Source: JAMQPK01 sp035937795
GTDB taxonomy: Bacteria; Acidobacteriota; Vicinamibacteria; Vicinamibacterales; JAMQPK01
Assembly: GCA_035937795.1 (NCBI GenBank)
Contig: DASZHO010000012.1
Span: 3,828 to 67,827, forward strand
DNA length: 64,000 nt
Direction: 5' to 3'
Both the position numbers and the translations under genes were made by a program. The notes under the pieces were generated by a model. That model made no database searches. It had not been told where the DNA came from and worked only from the letters and a program-made list of their open reading frames with translations. Shown here piece by piece: positions 20,584 to 32,811 of this stretch (its first letter is position 1; the number at the start of each line of letters is the position of its first letter).

Positions 20584-22167
20584 ATGCGGGTGTTGAATGC
20601 CGCTCAGATGCGGGATGCCGACCGCCAGACGATCGAGGAAATCGGTATTCCCTCGATGGTCCTGATGGAGAACGCGGGACGCCAGGTCGTGGCGGCGCTC
20701 GAAGCGGCCTACGACGATCTCGCCGATCGCCACGTCGCCGTGCTGTGCGGGCACGGCAACAACGGCGGCGACGGCTTCGTCGTCGCGCGCACGCTGTATC
20801 AGCGCGGCACCGACGTGTCGGTATTCGTCATCGGTAGCCTGAGTTCGATCAAGGGCGACGCGCGGCTGAACGTCGAGATTCTTGGACGGCTCGGCATCAC
20901 CGTCGTCGAAATCAACGACGAGCAGGCGTGGGAGCTGCACTTCTCGGAGATCTCGACCTGCGATCTCATCGTCGACGCGATCTTCGGCACCGGCCTGGCG
21001 TCTCCGCTGGCCGGGATGCTCGAGACCGTGGCCGCCGACATCAACGCATCGGGCATTCCGGTGACCGCCGTCGATCTTCCGAGCGGCCTCTCCGCCGATC
21101 ACGCCGACCCCATTGGCGACTGCATTCGCGCGGCGATGACCGTGACGCTGGCGGCGCCGAAACTGCCCCTGGTGCTGCCGCCGGCTGAGGCGCACGCGGG
21201 CAATATCGTCGTCGCCGACATCGGGATTCCACCCGGGGTAATCGAGCACCTCGCAGGCCCCCGCCTTGATCTGCTCACGCGTGAAGCGATGCGGGAAATG
21301 ATCCACCCGCGCGGAGCAGATTCGAACAAAGGCGATTTTGGCCACGTGCTGATCGTGGCCGGCTCGCGCGGCAAGAGCGGCGCCGCACATCTGGCGGGCA
21401 TCGGCGCGCTGCGATCGGGCGCCGGTCTTGTCAGCGTGGCCACGCCGATGAGCGCTCAGCCGGTGATTGCCGCAATGGCCCCTGAGTACATGACCGTTCC
21501 GCTGCAGGAGACGGCCGATGGGCAGGTGGCTGGCGCGGCCATCGAGCGGCTTCTCACATTGGAGCAGGACGTCATCGCGGTGGGACCGGGTCTCGGAACC
21601 GGTCCGGACGTGACCGCGCTCGTCCAAGGATTGATCGAGCGAAGCGAAAGCCCGCTCGTGCTCGACGCCGATGCGTTGAACGTGCTGGCCGCCGATCCCG
21701 AACGCCTGCAGGGCGCCGCCTCGCGGCCCATTGTCATCACACCGCATCCTGGCGAGATGGCGCGGCTCGCGGGCACGTCGGTCGAGGATGTGCAGAGCAG
21801 CCGTCTCGACGCCGCTCGCGATTTCGCCGTCGCGCATCAAATCTACGTCGTGCTCAAGGGGTACCGAACGCTCGTCGCCACGCCCGAAGGCAAGGTCTTC
21901 ATCAATCCGCTCGGCAATCCCGGCATGGCGACCGGCGGCACCGGCGACGTGCTGACGGGCGTGCTCGCAGCCTGGCTCGCGCAGCTGCTCGATGCTGAGG
22001 CGGCGTGCAAGCTCGCCGTCTATCTTCACGCGCTGGCGGGAGACCTGACAGAGGCCGACGAAGGCGAAGTGGCGATGACGGCAGGCGATCTCGCCGCCCA
22101 TCTGGGAGACGCCGTGCTGGAATTGACCGCCACCCGCAAGGTCGAATCGTCGGCGAACGACCGCTAA
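20584..22167 (+). CDS. nnr: Bifunctional NAD(P)H-hydrate epimerase/dehydratase
   Basis: From the ATG at 20584 the product has 527 residues. The N-terminal domain (YjeF_N, epimerase) shows MRVLNAAQMRDADRQTIEE, VLMENAGRQV and LCGHGNNGGDGFVVAR. The C-terminal domain (ADP/ATP-dependent NAD(P)HX dehydratase, ribokinase-like) shows GHVLIVAGSRGKSGAAHL, VLDADALNVL, ITPHPGEMARL and GNPGMATGGTGDVLTGVLAAW. It repairs damaged, hydrated NAD(P)H. An upstream in-frame ATG at 20566 is possible, but the family starts at M(R/K)VL. The stop abuts the start of tsaE, a common genomic pairing. Confidence 0.93.
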   Translation: MRVLNAAQMRDADRQTIEEIGIPSMVLMENAGRQVVAALEAAYDDLADRHVAVLCGHGNNGGDGFVVARTLYQRGTDVSVFVIGSLSSIKGDARLNVEILGRLGITVVEINDEQAWELHFSEISTCDLIVDAIFGTGLASPLAGMLETVAADINASGIPVTAVDLPSGLSADHADPIGDCIRAAMTVTLAAPKLPLVLPPAEAHAGNIVVADIGIPPGVIEHLAGPRLDLLTREAMREMIHPRGADSNKGDFGHVLIVAGSRGKSGAAHLAGIGALRSGAGLVSVATPMSAQPVIAAMAPEYMTVPLQETADGQVAGAAIERLLTLEQDVIAVGPGLGTGPDVTALVQGLIERSESPLVLDADALNVLAADPERLQGAASRPIVITPHPGEMARLAGTSVEDVQSSRLDAARDFAVAHQIYVVLKGYRTLVATPEGKVFINPLGNPGMATGGTGDVLTGVLAAWLAQLLDAEAACKLAVYLHALAGDLTEADEGEVAMTAGDLAAHLGDAVLELTATRKVESSANDR

Positions 22168-22578
22168 ATGCCCCGAACGGTCGTGACGCACTCCGAACAG
22201 GAAACCTTCGCGCTGGCTGAAGAGGTCGGACGCGGTCTCGAGCCCGGTGAGTTCGTGCTCCTGCACGGCGACCTTGGCGCCGGTAAGACGGTGTTCGTTC
22301 GCGGCCTCGCCGCCGGGTTGGGCATCGATCCCGACACCGTGACCAGTCCAACCTTCGTGCTGATCCAGCACTACAGCGGGCCAACGCCGTTGATTCACGC
22401 GGATCTGTATCGCCTCGATAGCGGGGCAGCCGTCGACGACCTGGGCCTGGAAGACATCGGCAGCGGGGGAGTCGTTGCCGTCGAGTGGGCCGACCGGATG
22501 CCGCGTCCGCCGGCGCACAGCGTGTCGGTGACGATCGAAGACGCGGGCGACGACCGCCGTCGCATTACGATCGGCTAA
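22168..22578 (+). CDS. tsaE: tRNA t6A biosynthesis ATPase TsaE
   Basis: This 136-residue P-loop protein has the Walker A motif LHGDLGAGKTVFVRGLA, followed by VTSPTFVLIQHY, LIHADLYRLDSG and VVAVEWADRMP, the TsaE signature. With TsaB and TsaD it helps make threonylcarbamoyladenosine at position 37 of ANN-decoding tRNAs. The ATG immediately follows the nnr stop, implying translational coupling. Confidence 0.93.
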   Translation: MPRTVVTHSEQETFALAEEVGRGLEPGEFVLLHGDLGAGKTVFVRGLAAGLGIDPDTVTSPTFVLIQHYSGPTPLIHADLYRLDSGAAVDDLGLEDIGSGGVVAVEWADRMPRPPAHSVSVTIEDAGDDRRRITIG

Positions 22579-22579
22579 C

Positions 22580-22650
22580 TTCCCACTTTCTACTTTCTAC
22601 TTTCCACTTTCTTTCCACTTTTAACTTTTGACTTTTAACTTTTCACTTTC
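22580..22650. repeat. Low-complexity ACTTTC/ACTTTT tandem tract
   Basis: The interval between the tsaE and guaB stop codons is a degenerate tandem array of 7-8 nt units such as ACTTTCT, ACTTTCC and ACTTTTA/G. It is strongly pyrimidine-rich on the forward strand and unlike the GC-rich neighbourhood. On the reverse strand it reads as repeated AAAAGT units. It could serve as a bidirectional transcription end for the convergent genes. Confidence 0.75.
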
Positions 22651-22667
22651 CAGCTGCACCCTACTCC

Positions 22668-24206
22668 CTACTCCGACCTGTAGTTCGGCGCTTCTTTCGT
22701 GATCGTCACGTCGTGCACGTGGCTCTCGCGCGCGCCAGCCTGAGTGATCCGGATCAGCCGCGCCTCCTTCTGCAGCGCCGGAATCGTCGCGCAGCCGCAG
22801 TAGCCCATGCCCGCCCGCAAGCCGCCCACGAGCTGGTGAATCATCGTCGCCAGGCTGCCCTTGTGCGCCACGCGGCCTTCGATGCCTTCGGGTACCAATT
22901 TCTCCGGGGCCTGTTCTCCAGCCTCCAGGTCGAACTCGTCCTGGAAATACCGATCGCGGCTGCCGCGGCGCATCGCGCCGAGCGAACCCATTCCGCGGTA
23001 TTCCTTGAAGCTGCGGCCCTGATACAGAATCAGCTCGCCCGGGCTCTCGTCGGTGCCGGCGAACAGATTGCCAATCATGACCGAGGTGGCGCCCACCGCA
23101 ATCGCCTTGGTGATGTCGCCGGAGAAGCGTACGCCGCCGTCGGCAATGACCGGGACGCGATGCGGCGCGGCGGCGCGCGCGCACTCCATGACGGCCGTGA
23201 TCATCGGCACGCCGATGCCGGCGATGATACGGGTCGTGCAGATCGAGCCGGCGCCGATGCCCACCTTCACGGCGTCCACCCCCCGATCGATGAGCGCTTC
23301 GGTGCCCTCGGCGGTCGCCACGTTGCCCGCAATGATGTCGATCCCCGAATGCTCCCGACGCAGCCGCGCCACCATGTCGAGCACGCTTTGTGAATGCCCG
23401 TGCGCGGTATCGACGACGAGCACGTCCACATGGGCGTCCACCAGCGCAGCTGCACGGTCCGGCGTGTCGCGCGCAATGCCCACCGCGGCCCCTACACGCA
23501 GCCGGCCGAGGTTGTCCTTCGACGCGTGGGGATACTTGATCTGCTTCTGGATATCCTTGACGGTGATCAGGCCCTTCAGCTTGAAGTCGCGATCCACGAC
23601 CAGCAGCTTCTCCACCTTGTGGCGGTGCAGGATCTCTCTGGCGGCGTCGAGGGTCGTCCCCACGGGCACCGTGATGAGATTCTCGCGCGTCATCACCGAC
23701 GAGATCGGCCGATCGACGTTGGTCTCGAATCGGAGATCCCGGTTGGTGAGGATCCCGGCGAGCCGGCCTTCCTTGTGGCCGCCCTCGGTGATCGGCACGC
23801 CCGAGATGCGGTACTTCTTCATCAGCTCGAGCGCTTCGTAGATGCGGTGCTCGGGTGACAGCGTGATGGGGTTGACGATCATCCCGCTCTCGGACCGTTT
23901 GACGCGATCCACTTCCGACGCCTGTTCGTGAATCGACAGGTTCTTGTGGATCACGCCGATGCCGCCGTGCTGCGCCATCGCGATGGCCAGGCGCGACTCG
24001 GTGACCGTATCCATGGCGGCGCTGGCGAGCGGCACATTCAGCTGGATGTTCCTCGTAAACCGCGTGGTGACATCCACCTGGCTGGGCACGACGGTGGAAT
24101 GCCTGGGAACGAGCAGGACGTCGTCAAAGGTCAGCGCAGTCGGAAGATCGGTGATGACGTCTATGGCGCCCAGCTGAAGAATAGACGTCGCATTCCTTGG
24201 CTCCAT
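22668..24206 (-). CDS. guaB: Inosine-5'-monophosphate dehydrogenase
   Basis: The 512-residue product has ALTFDDVLLVPRHS at the N-terminus, two CBS domains (about residues 113-230, with VNPITLSPEHRIYEAL and PISSVMTRENLITV), and the catalytic loop GIGAGSICTTRI with Cys323. ADGGVRFSGDITKA and MIGNLFAGTDESPGE complete the phosphate-binding region. The enzyme oxidises IMP to XMP, the committed step to GTP. The chosen ATG adds about 18 residues before the usual family start; no nearer alternative start is visible. Confidence 0.95.
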   Translation of the reverse strand: MEPRNATSILQLGAIDVITDLPTALTFDDVLLVPRHSTVVPSQVDVTTRFTRNIQLNVPLASAAMDTVTESRLAIAMAQHGGIGVIHKNLSIHEQASEVDRVKRSESGMIVNPITLSPEHRIYEALELMKKYRISGVPITEGGHKEGRLAGILTNRDLRFETNVDRPISSVMTRENLITVPVGTTLDAAREILHRHKVEKLLVVDRDFKLKGLITVKDIQKQIKYPHASKDNLGRLRVGAAVGIARDTPDRAAALVDAHVDVLVVDTAHGHSQSVLDMVARLRREHSGIDIIAGNVATAEGTEALIDRGVDAVKVGIGAGSICTTRIIAGIGVPMITAVMECARAAAPHRVPVIADGGVRFSGDITKAIAVGATSVMIGNLFAGTDESPGELILYQGRSFKEYRGMGSLGAMRRGSRDRYFQDEFDLEAGEQAPEKLVPEGIEGRVAHKGSLATMIHQLVGGLRAGMGYCGCATIPALQKEARLIRITQAGARESHVHDVTITKEAPNYRSE

Positions 24207-24247
24207 TCGTCCTTTCAGGCCCGCCCGACGGCCGTGCTACATCAGAG

Positions 24248-27169
<2,922 letters not shown>

Positions 27170-27257
27170 GGGAAATCTTTACGAGGATATTCAGACGATT
27201 TTAGCGGACCTGGCCCGGAATGTCTAACAGCCCGCCGCGCCGGGCGCGAGAATGGAT

Positions 27258-28172
27258 CTATTCCTGGGCGGACTTGCCGGCAAGCAACTGCAGGGGGTTC
27301 ATCAGCTTGCCGTTGGCGAGCACTTCATAGTGCAGGTGCGGTCCGGTGGCCCGGCCCGTGGCGCCGACGTAGCCGATCACGTCGCCGCGCTTGACCTGCT
27401 GTCCCGACGAGACCGCAAACTTCGAGAGATGGCCGTAGCGGGTCGCCAGACCGAATCCATGGTTGATGACGACGAGGTTGCCGTAGTCGCCGCTGAACGC
27501 CGCCAGTTCGATGGTGCCGTCGGCCGTCGCCTGGACCGGTGTGCCCTTCTCAGCCGAGATGTCGATGCCGGGGTGAAAATCGGCTGCGCCGGTGAACGGA
27601 TCCGGCCGCATGCCGTAGCCGGCCGACAGCCACCCGCCGACGGGCCAGATGGACGGCGTCGCATTGAGAAGCGCCTCCCGTTTTTCGACCGTGCGGCGCA
27701 CGATGCTGAGGTGGCTCTCGAGGCTCGTCAGCACGCTCTTGAGCATGCCGAACGTGTTCTCTGGTGACGACACCGTGACATCCGGGGTGACGAGCGCGCT
27801 CGCTCCCTCCACCGAGGTGCCGCCCTGGTTCTTGATCTGCGCGGGCAGCTTGTCCATCGCGCGCGCGGTCGCCGGATCGACACGCGCGCGATCGCCGAGG
27901 TCGTTGATGGCCGAGTGCAGCGATTCGATCTGGGCGGTCAGCGTGCCGGTGGCCTCGCGATAGCTCGAATTTTCCTGGATCAGCGTGGCATTCGAACTGC
28001 GCATCTGATCGAGCTCCGCCGTGGCGCTCAGGCGAAGGCCGAAGCCCACCAGGATCGGCAACGCAAACGCGGCGACCGTCCCGGCGATGAGCGGACGCAC
28101 GCGGAACGTGTACCGGCGCGTGGCGCCGGTTTGACGGTCTGCGATGACAATCGTGTAGCGTCTCGACATCAT
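27258..28172 (-). CDS. Membrane-anchored M23 peptidase (LytM-type)
   Basis: Starting at the ATG pair at 28172/28169 the protein has about 303 residues: a short cytoplasmic tail with many Arg, one transmembrane helix (about 26-47), a helical coiled-coil-like section (SSNATLIQENSSYREATGTLTAQIESL), then an M23 domain. The metal motifs are HPGIDIS (HxxxD) and HLHYEV, with RYGHLSKF between, so the active-site residues are present. Such proteins cleave peptidoglycan cross-links or, if degenerate, activate amidases. The ORF is open further upstream, but the membrane topology fits the chosen start. Confidence 0.9.
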   Translation of the reverse strand: MMSRRYTIVIADRQTGATRRYTFRVRPLIAGTVAAFALPILVGFGLRLSATAELDQMRSSNATLIQENSSYREATGTLTAQIESLHSAINDLGDRARVDPATARAMDKLPAQIKNQGGTSVEGASALVTPDVTVSSPENTFGMLKSVLTSLESHLSIVRRTVEKREALLNATPSIWPVGGWLSAGYGMRPDPFTGAADFHPGIDISAEKGTPVQATADGTIELAAFSGDYGNLVVINHGFGLATRYGHLSKFAVSSGQQVKRGDVIGYVGATGRATGPHLHYEVLANGKLMNPLQLLAGKSAQE

Positions 28173-28298
28173 CTCGTCTGTACCGTTTCTGAAGGGGAAG
28201 CACCCGCGGGATCTGACGAAACCGAAGGGCGGGGGCACTGTAACACAGCGTATCGGCCGCCCGGTAGGAGAACTTCAAGCAATGGCGATGGGCGAACA

Positions 28299-29828
28299 TC
28301 AGGCGAAGTCGACGCGGTATTGCAATGCTTCGGCGACGTGGCCGCTTTCGATTCGCGGCGAGTCGTCGAGATCTGCAATCGTCCGGCTCACGCGCAGCAC
28401 CCGGTCGCAGCCTCGTGCGCTCAGGCAAAACCTCTGAATCGCCGCATCGAGCAGCCTGGCCGATTTTCCGCCAAGCGCGCAATGCTCGCGAAGCGCGACG
28501 CCTTCCATCGACGCATTCAGTCTCGACGGCGCGGCTTCGAATCGACGGCGTTGGGTGTTCCTTGCCCTCATCACGCGCGACCGGATTTCGTCAGACAAGT
28601 CCCGCCGCGGGACGTCGCGCGTGTTCGAGGCTGATGCCGGCACGTCGACGACGAGATCGAGGCGATCGCGCAGCGGGCCGGAGATTCGACCCGCATAACG
28701 CTCGATCTGCGGCGCCGTGCACCGGCAGACGCGCCGCGTATCGCCGCGGAAGCCGCACGGGCATGGGTTCATTGCCGCCACCAGCATGAATCGAGCGGGG
28801 AACGACGCCGTGCGTGTGGCGCGCGCCACAGTCACACGGCCTTCTTCGAGGGGTTGCCGCAGCGCTTCGAGCACGCGTCGTTCGAACTCAGGAAGCTCGT
28901 CAAGAAAAAGCACGCCGTTGTGCGCCAGGCTGATTTCACCTGGACGAGGATTCGAGCCGCCGCCGACCATCGCGACTTCGGAAATCGTATGGTGCGGCGC
29001 GCGGAACGGGCGCTCGCGCATCAACGCGGTGCCGGGTGGAAGCGTGCCGGCGACCGAGTGCACCGACGTGCAGTCCAGCGCCTCGTCAAAGTCGAGCGGC
29101 GGCAGCACGCTCGGCAGCCGCCGGGCCATCATCGTCTTTCCGCCGCCCGGCGCGCCGACCAGCATGATGTTGTGCCCGCCGGCGGCGGCCACTTCAAGCG
29201 CCCGCTTCGACATCGCCTGGCCGGCAACGTCGCCGAAATCGAGCGGCGGCGCCGCCGCACATGCGGCCCCGTCGTGCCGTCTGATGCCGGATCCTGCAGA
29301 TCCCGGTATTTCTGTCAGCGGATGGTTGAGCGCGTCCACGGCCTCGACGAGCGACTCGACTGGCAGCACCATCAAGCCGTCCACGACCAGCGCCTCCGCC
29401 GCGTTCGCCCGCGGCAGCAGTATGGCCGCCCGGCCTTCGCGCCGGGCGGCGACGGCCACCGGCAGCACGCCCCGGATCGGCTGGATCGATCCGTCGAGCG
29501 ACAGCTCGCCGAGCAACACCACCTGGTCGATGTGCCGCCCCGCGATGACACCGCTCGCCGCGAGAATGCCGAGCGCGATCGGCAGGTCGTAGGACGCCCC
29601 TGCTTTTCGCACATCGGCCGGAGCAAGATTCACCGTCACCCGATGGCCGGGAAAGGGATAGCCGCAGTTGCGGATCGCGCTCTTGACCCGGTCGCGGCTC
29701 TCCCGGACGCTTGCGTCGGGCAGACCCACCATCGTAAATACGGGCAGTCCGATGGAGACGTCTACCTCGACGATGACGGGTAGGGCGTCCACCCCAACCA
29801 CGGCGGCGCTCCGAAGCCTGGCGAGCAC
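28299..29828 (-). CDS. comM: YifB/ComM family Mg-chelatase-like AAA+ ATPase
   Basis: From the GTG at 29828 the product has 509 residues, the usual ComM length, with a GGGAG SD sequence just upstream; the longer ORF to 29948 adds an Arg-rich leader foreign to the family. Markers: the N-terminal ChlI-like domain (VGVDALPVIVEVDVSIGLPVFTMVGLPD), Walker A VGAPGGGKTMMARRLPS, Walker B VLFLDELPEFER, and the Cys-rich MNPCPCGFRGD with CRCT. ComM is a helicase that promotes branch migration during recombination in natural transformation. The type IV pilus-like operon 9 kb away makes a competence link worth testing, though ComM is widespread. Confidence 0.92.
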   Translation of the reverse strand: MLARLRSAAVVGVDALPVIVEVDVSIGLPVFTMVGLPDASVRESRDRVKSAIRNCGYPFPGHRVTVNLAPADVRKAGASYDLPIALGILAASGVIAGRHIDQVVLLGELSLDGSIQPIRGVLPVAVAARREGRAAILLPRANAAEALVVDGLMVLPVESLVEAVDALNHPLTEIPGSAGSGIRRHDGAACAAAPPLDFGDVAGQAMSKRALEVAAAGGHNIMLVGAPGGGKTMMARRLPSVLPPLDFDEALDCTSVHSVAGTLPPGTALMRERPFRAPHHTISEVAMVGGGSNPRPGEISLAHNGVLFLDELPEFERRVLEALRQPLEEGRVTVARATRTASFPARFMLVAAMNPCPCGFRGDTRRVCRCTAPQIERYAGRISGPLRDRLDLVVDVPASASNTRDVPRRDLSDEIRSRVMRARNTQRRRFEAAPSRLNASMEGVALREHCALGGKSARLLDAAIQRFCLSARGCDRVLRVSRTIADLDDSPRIESGHVAEALQYRVDFA

Positions 29829-30037
29829 GCTCCCAGGCGGTGCAAATCTTTTTCCCGGGAGGTATACGGCTAAATCCCTGCGAAACCGATACTTTGTTCG
29901 ACCCTTGGCTCGCCGATGGTGAGAGAATTGCCACTGTGACCACGACAAAAATTGGCAGAATCTGAATACCAGGGTCAGATCTCGTTTTCACATTTTTGGT
30001 CAATCGCGCGAATTGGTTCTTCCACCAGGAGATCGCC

Positions 30038-32773
30038 ATGTTAGACGCATTCAAAATGATGAACTCCAGCGGCAAAAAAGCCCAGAAGACGGCCGCCGAC
30101 GAGTTACAGGCCCTGATCAACAGCGCCAAGGAAGAGCGGGGCGCCTTGAGCGAGATGCTCACGCAGGTGACGATCCGCAGCGGCAAGCTCACCCAGACCC
30201 ATAAAACGCTCGAGCAGGTCGAAAAGACGGCGGCCGCCACCACCGGCAAGCTCGACGAGGTGGCGCACCGGCTCACCAGCCTGGACGACCGCACCAAGGC
30301 GCTCGAAGACGTCGACAAGAAGATCAAGAACCTGCTCGAGACGGTGAGGCAGGCGCAAAGCGCCGCCGAGCGCGTTGTGGGGCCGGAAGGCGACCTTCAA
30401 AAACATCGTGAAGCGGTGAAGCAACTGTCGTCGCAGGCGCTCGAAACCCAGGCCAGCCTCGACACGCTGAAGAAGGAGCGCGCATCGCTCGAAGATCTGC
30501 GCACGCAGCTCCGGCAGACGCAGGTGGACCTGAAAGCGTCGCTCGACCAGACCAGCGCCCTGAAGACCGACCTCGATCAGGTCCGCTCGTCGGCGACCAT
30601 CCTGGGACAGGACTATGCGCGCATCCGCGAAACCTCGCGCGTGGCGCGCGAAGACAGCGGTGCCGCCATGGAAGCGGTGAAAGACGTCGAGAAGCGGCTT
30701 GGCCCGCTCGCACAGCTTCACGAGCTGAGCAAGAACACCGAGGAGCGTCTGGCGTCGCTCAATGCGCTTGCCGAGCACGTCACGTACAAGGCGAAGGCGC
30801 TCGAAAGCCAGAAGCACACCATCGACCACGCCGTCGTCGAAGCCAACCGCTTGAACGAAATGGTCTGGGCGATGGATTCGCAAATCGCCAAGCTGAACGA
30901 AGGCGCCAAACAGGTTGGACGCACCGAGGAGATGCTCACCCGCATGGAAAAGCTGGTAGGCGAAACCACCAGCCAGCTCGATCACACCACGAAAGCCAAA
31001 GACGAGCTCACCAGGGATATGGCCAGGTTCGAGAAGGAAGGACGCGCCCTGACCGAATCGCTCGGCGGGCACGTCGAGAAGTTGAACATCGAGAAAAAAG
31101 AGTTTGAAGCCTTCGACCAGCGCCTTCGCACGCTGCAGACCTCGGTGGGCGAGGCGGAAGGCCGCATGGACGCTCTGGCGGCCAAAGACAAGAATGTCAC
31201 CCAGCTCAACCAGCGCGTCGACGCGCTGGCCAAGCGCTTTCAGGAGCTGTTCGCCCAGAACGACGAGCTCACCAAGAAACAGGAATCGCTCGAGCTCCTG
31301 CACACGCGGCTCGGACAGGTCGACGAGATGTCCAAGCGTGCCAACTCGCAGCTCGTGGCGCTGAATCAGAGCCGCCGCGACCTCGAGGCGCTCCGCAAGG
31401 AGATCACCGATTTCCACAAGTCCTACGCCGAGGCGGCCGCCCTTCGCGACAAACTCGCCTCCGACCGCACGGGGCTCGAGGCGTTCATCGAGCGGGTGGG
31501 CGCGCTCAACGCGCGCGCGCCGGAGATCGAAGCCAAGATGGACACGATCCAGGCGAAGTTCGGCCTCATCGAGGAAGGCACCCAGAAAGCGACGCGCATC
31601 GGTGAGCTCGCCAGCGAGCTCGACGGGCAGTTGAACAGGGTGTCGGCGCGCCTGCAATTCGTCGAGCAGGTGGAAGCGCGCATCAACAGCCTCAACGGCG
31701 TGATGACCGATGTCGAGCGCAAGCTGGGAGATCAGCTGGCGCGCAGAGGCGAGGTCGACACGATCAAGACGCAGATCGACACGCTCGGCGCGCTGATTGC
31801 CGATGCGCAGCAGAAGCTGGACGGCGTGAACACCCTGCAGCACAAGCTGCTGCCGATGACGGCCAATCTGTCGATGCTGCGGTCGGAAATCGAGAAGGCG
31901 TTTACCCGCCTCAAGACGGTGCAGCGCGACGAAGCGGTGCTCGGCGAGCAGGAAAAGCGGCTCACGAGCCTGTTTGAATCCACCCGCGACATTTCGGCGG
32001 AAGTCACCGAACGGCAGCGGCAGGTTCAGAGCATGTCGGAAGAGCTGACGCGCTCGGCCTCAATCAAGGAAGAGCTCCTCGGCGAGCTGGCGCGCATTCA
32101 GGCCCGCCAGCGCGATACGGTGGCCCACATCGAGGCGTCGGACGACCAGCTGAAGCGCGTGGAAACGATGTTCAGCCAGCTCGAACAGCGGCGCACCCAG
32201 TTGACGTTCGCCGAGAAGAAGATTACGGCCTTCGAGGCTCGCATCGGCGAGCTGAAACAGCTGACCGACGAGATCGACAAGCAGATCGAAAGCGCTTCCG
32301 GCCGCCAGGCCGTCGTCGCCGCGGTGAAGGCCGAGGTCGAGAACGTCCACCAGATCGGAGCGCGCAGCAAGGCCGACCTTCAGTACGTCGCCGATCACCG
32401 CGCCGACGTCGCCGCGCTGAAGACCAGCGTTGACGAGGTCCTCTCGCATATCGGACAGACTGAAGAAAAGATGACGATGATTCTCTCGCGCAAGAAGATG
32501 GTGGACGAGATCGAAGTGAAGACCCAGATGATCACGAACCTGCTGGCCGACGTGCGGGTGAACCTCGAAACGCTCGGGGAGCACAAGTCGCAGGTCGACC
32601 ATCTGTCCGAAAAGCTCGCGAGGCTCGACTTCATGACCCAGGAGGCGCAGAACACGCTGAAGACGCTGCAGCGCGAGCGCGAGCTGGCCGAGCGGATCGA
32701 GCAAGGCATCAGGCAGCTTCGCGCGCGCGCCCTGCCCGGCGGCAACGGGGAATCGAAGACAGTCGCCTCGTAA
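30038..32773 (+). CDS. Giant cytoplasmic coiled-coil protein, unknown function
   Basis: The ATG at 30038 follows an AGGAGA SD sequence and gives 911 residues. The ORF can open at 29996, but that start lacks an SD. Nearly the whole chain is charged heptad-like helix (for example KTLEQVEKTAAATTGKLDEV and LEDLRTQLRQTQVDLKASL), with no signal peptide, no transmembrane segment and no Walker motifs. Internal phrases recur (TxxLDDR, VDALAKR, QLNRVSARLQFVEQVEARI), suggesting expansion by duplication. The composition recalls SMC-like arms, Crescentin-type filaments or polar scaffolds, but I recognise no family and assign no function. It stands between comM (divergent) and the MltD-like gene (convergent), with its own upstream region. 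Confidence 0.85.
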   Translation: MLDAFKMMNSSGKKAQKTAADELQALINSAKEERGALSEMLTQVTIRSGKLTQTHKTLEQVEKTAAATTGKLDEVAHRLTSLDDRTKALEDVDKKIKNLLETVRQAQSAAERVVGPEGDLQKHREAVKQLSSQALETQASLDTLKKERASLEDLRTQLRQTQVDLKASLDQTSALKTDLDQVRSSATILGQDYARIRETSRVAREDSGAAMEAVKDVEKRLGPLAQLHELSKNTEERLASLNALAEHVTYKAKALESQKHTIDHAVVEANRLNEMVWAMDSQIAKLNEGAKQVGRTEEMLTRMEKLVGETTSQLDHTTKAKDELTRDMARFEKEGRALTESLGGHVEKLNIEKKEFEAFDQRLRTLQTSVGEAEGRMDALAAKDKNVTQLNQRVDALAKRFQELFAQNDELTKKQESLELLHTRLGQVDEMSKRANSQLVALNQSRRDLEALRKEITDFHKSYAEAAALRDKLASDRTGLEAFIERVGALNARAPEIEAKMDTIQAKFGLIEEGTQKATRIGELASELDGQLNRVSARLQFVEQVEARINSLNGVMTDVERKLGDQLARRGEVDTIKTQIDTLGALIADAQQKLDGVNTLQHKLLPMTANLSMLRSEIEKAFTRLKTVQRDEAVLGEQEKRLTSLFESTRDISAEVTERQRQVQSMSEELTRSASIKEELLGELARIQARQRDTVAHIEASDDQLKRVETMFSQLEQRRTQLTFAEKKITAFEARIGELKQLTDEIDKQIESASGRQAVVAAVKAEVENVHQIGARSKADLQYVADHRADVAALKTSVDEVLSHIGQTEEKMTMILSRKKMVDEIEVKTQMITNLLADVRVNLETLGEHKSQVDHLSEKLARLDFMTQEAQNTLKTLQRERELAERIEQGIRQLRARALPGGNGESKTVAS

Positions 32774-32811
32774 GCTGACAGCTGACCGCGGCGCGGGCTG
32801 ACCGCTGAAAG
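32774..32811. repeat. Short CTGAC-type repeat between convergent genes
   Basis: The gap holds degenerate copies of a CTGAC(A/C)GCTGA unit (AGCTGACAGCTGACC, then GGCTGACCGCTGAAAGCT). With the AT-rich tract at 22580 it is a second example of simple repeats marking the junction of convergent genes. No T-run follows, so it is not a classical terminator. Confidence 0.4.

Noticed and set aside
20569..22518. A 649-codon reverse frame over nnr and tsaE
   Set aside because: It is antisense to two recognisable enzymes and shows no domain of its own.
30104..31843. A 579-codon reverse frame within the coiled-coil gene
   Set aside because: The Leu-rich translation mirrors the repetitive charged codons of the forward gene, and nothing supports an independent protein.
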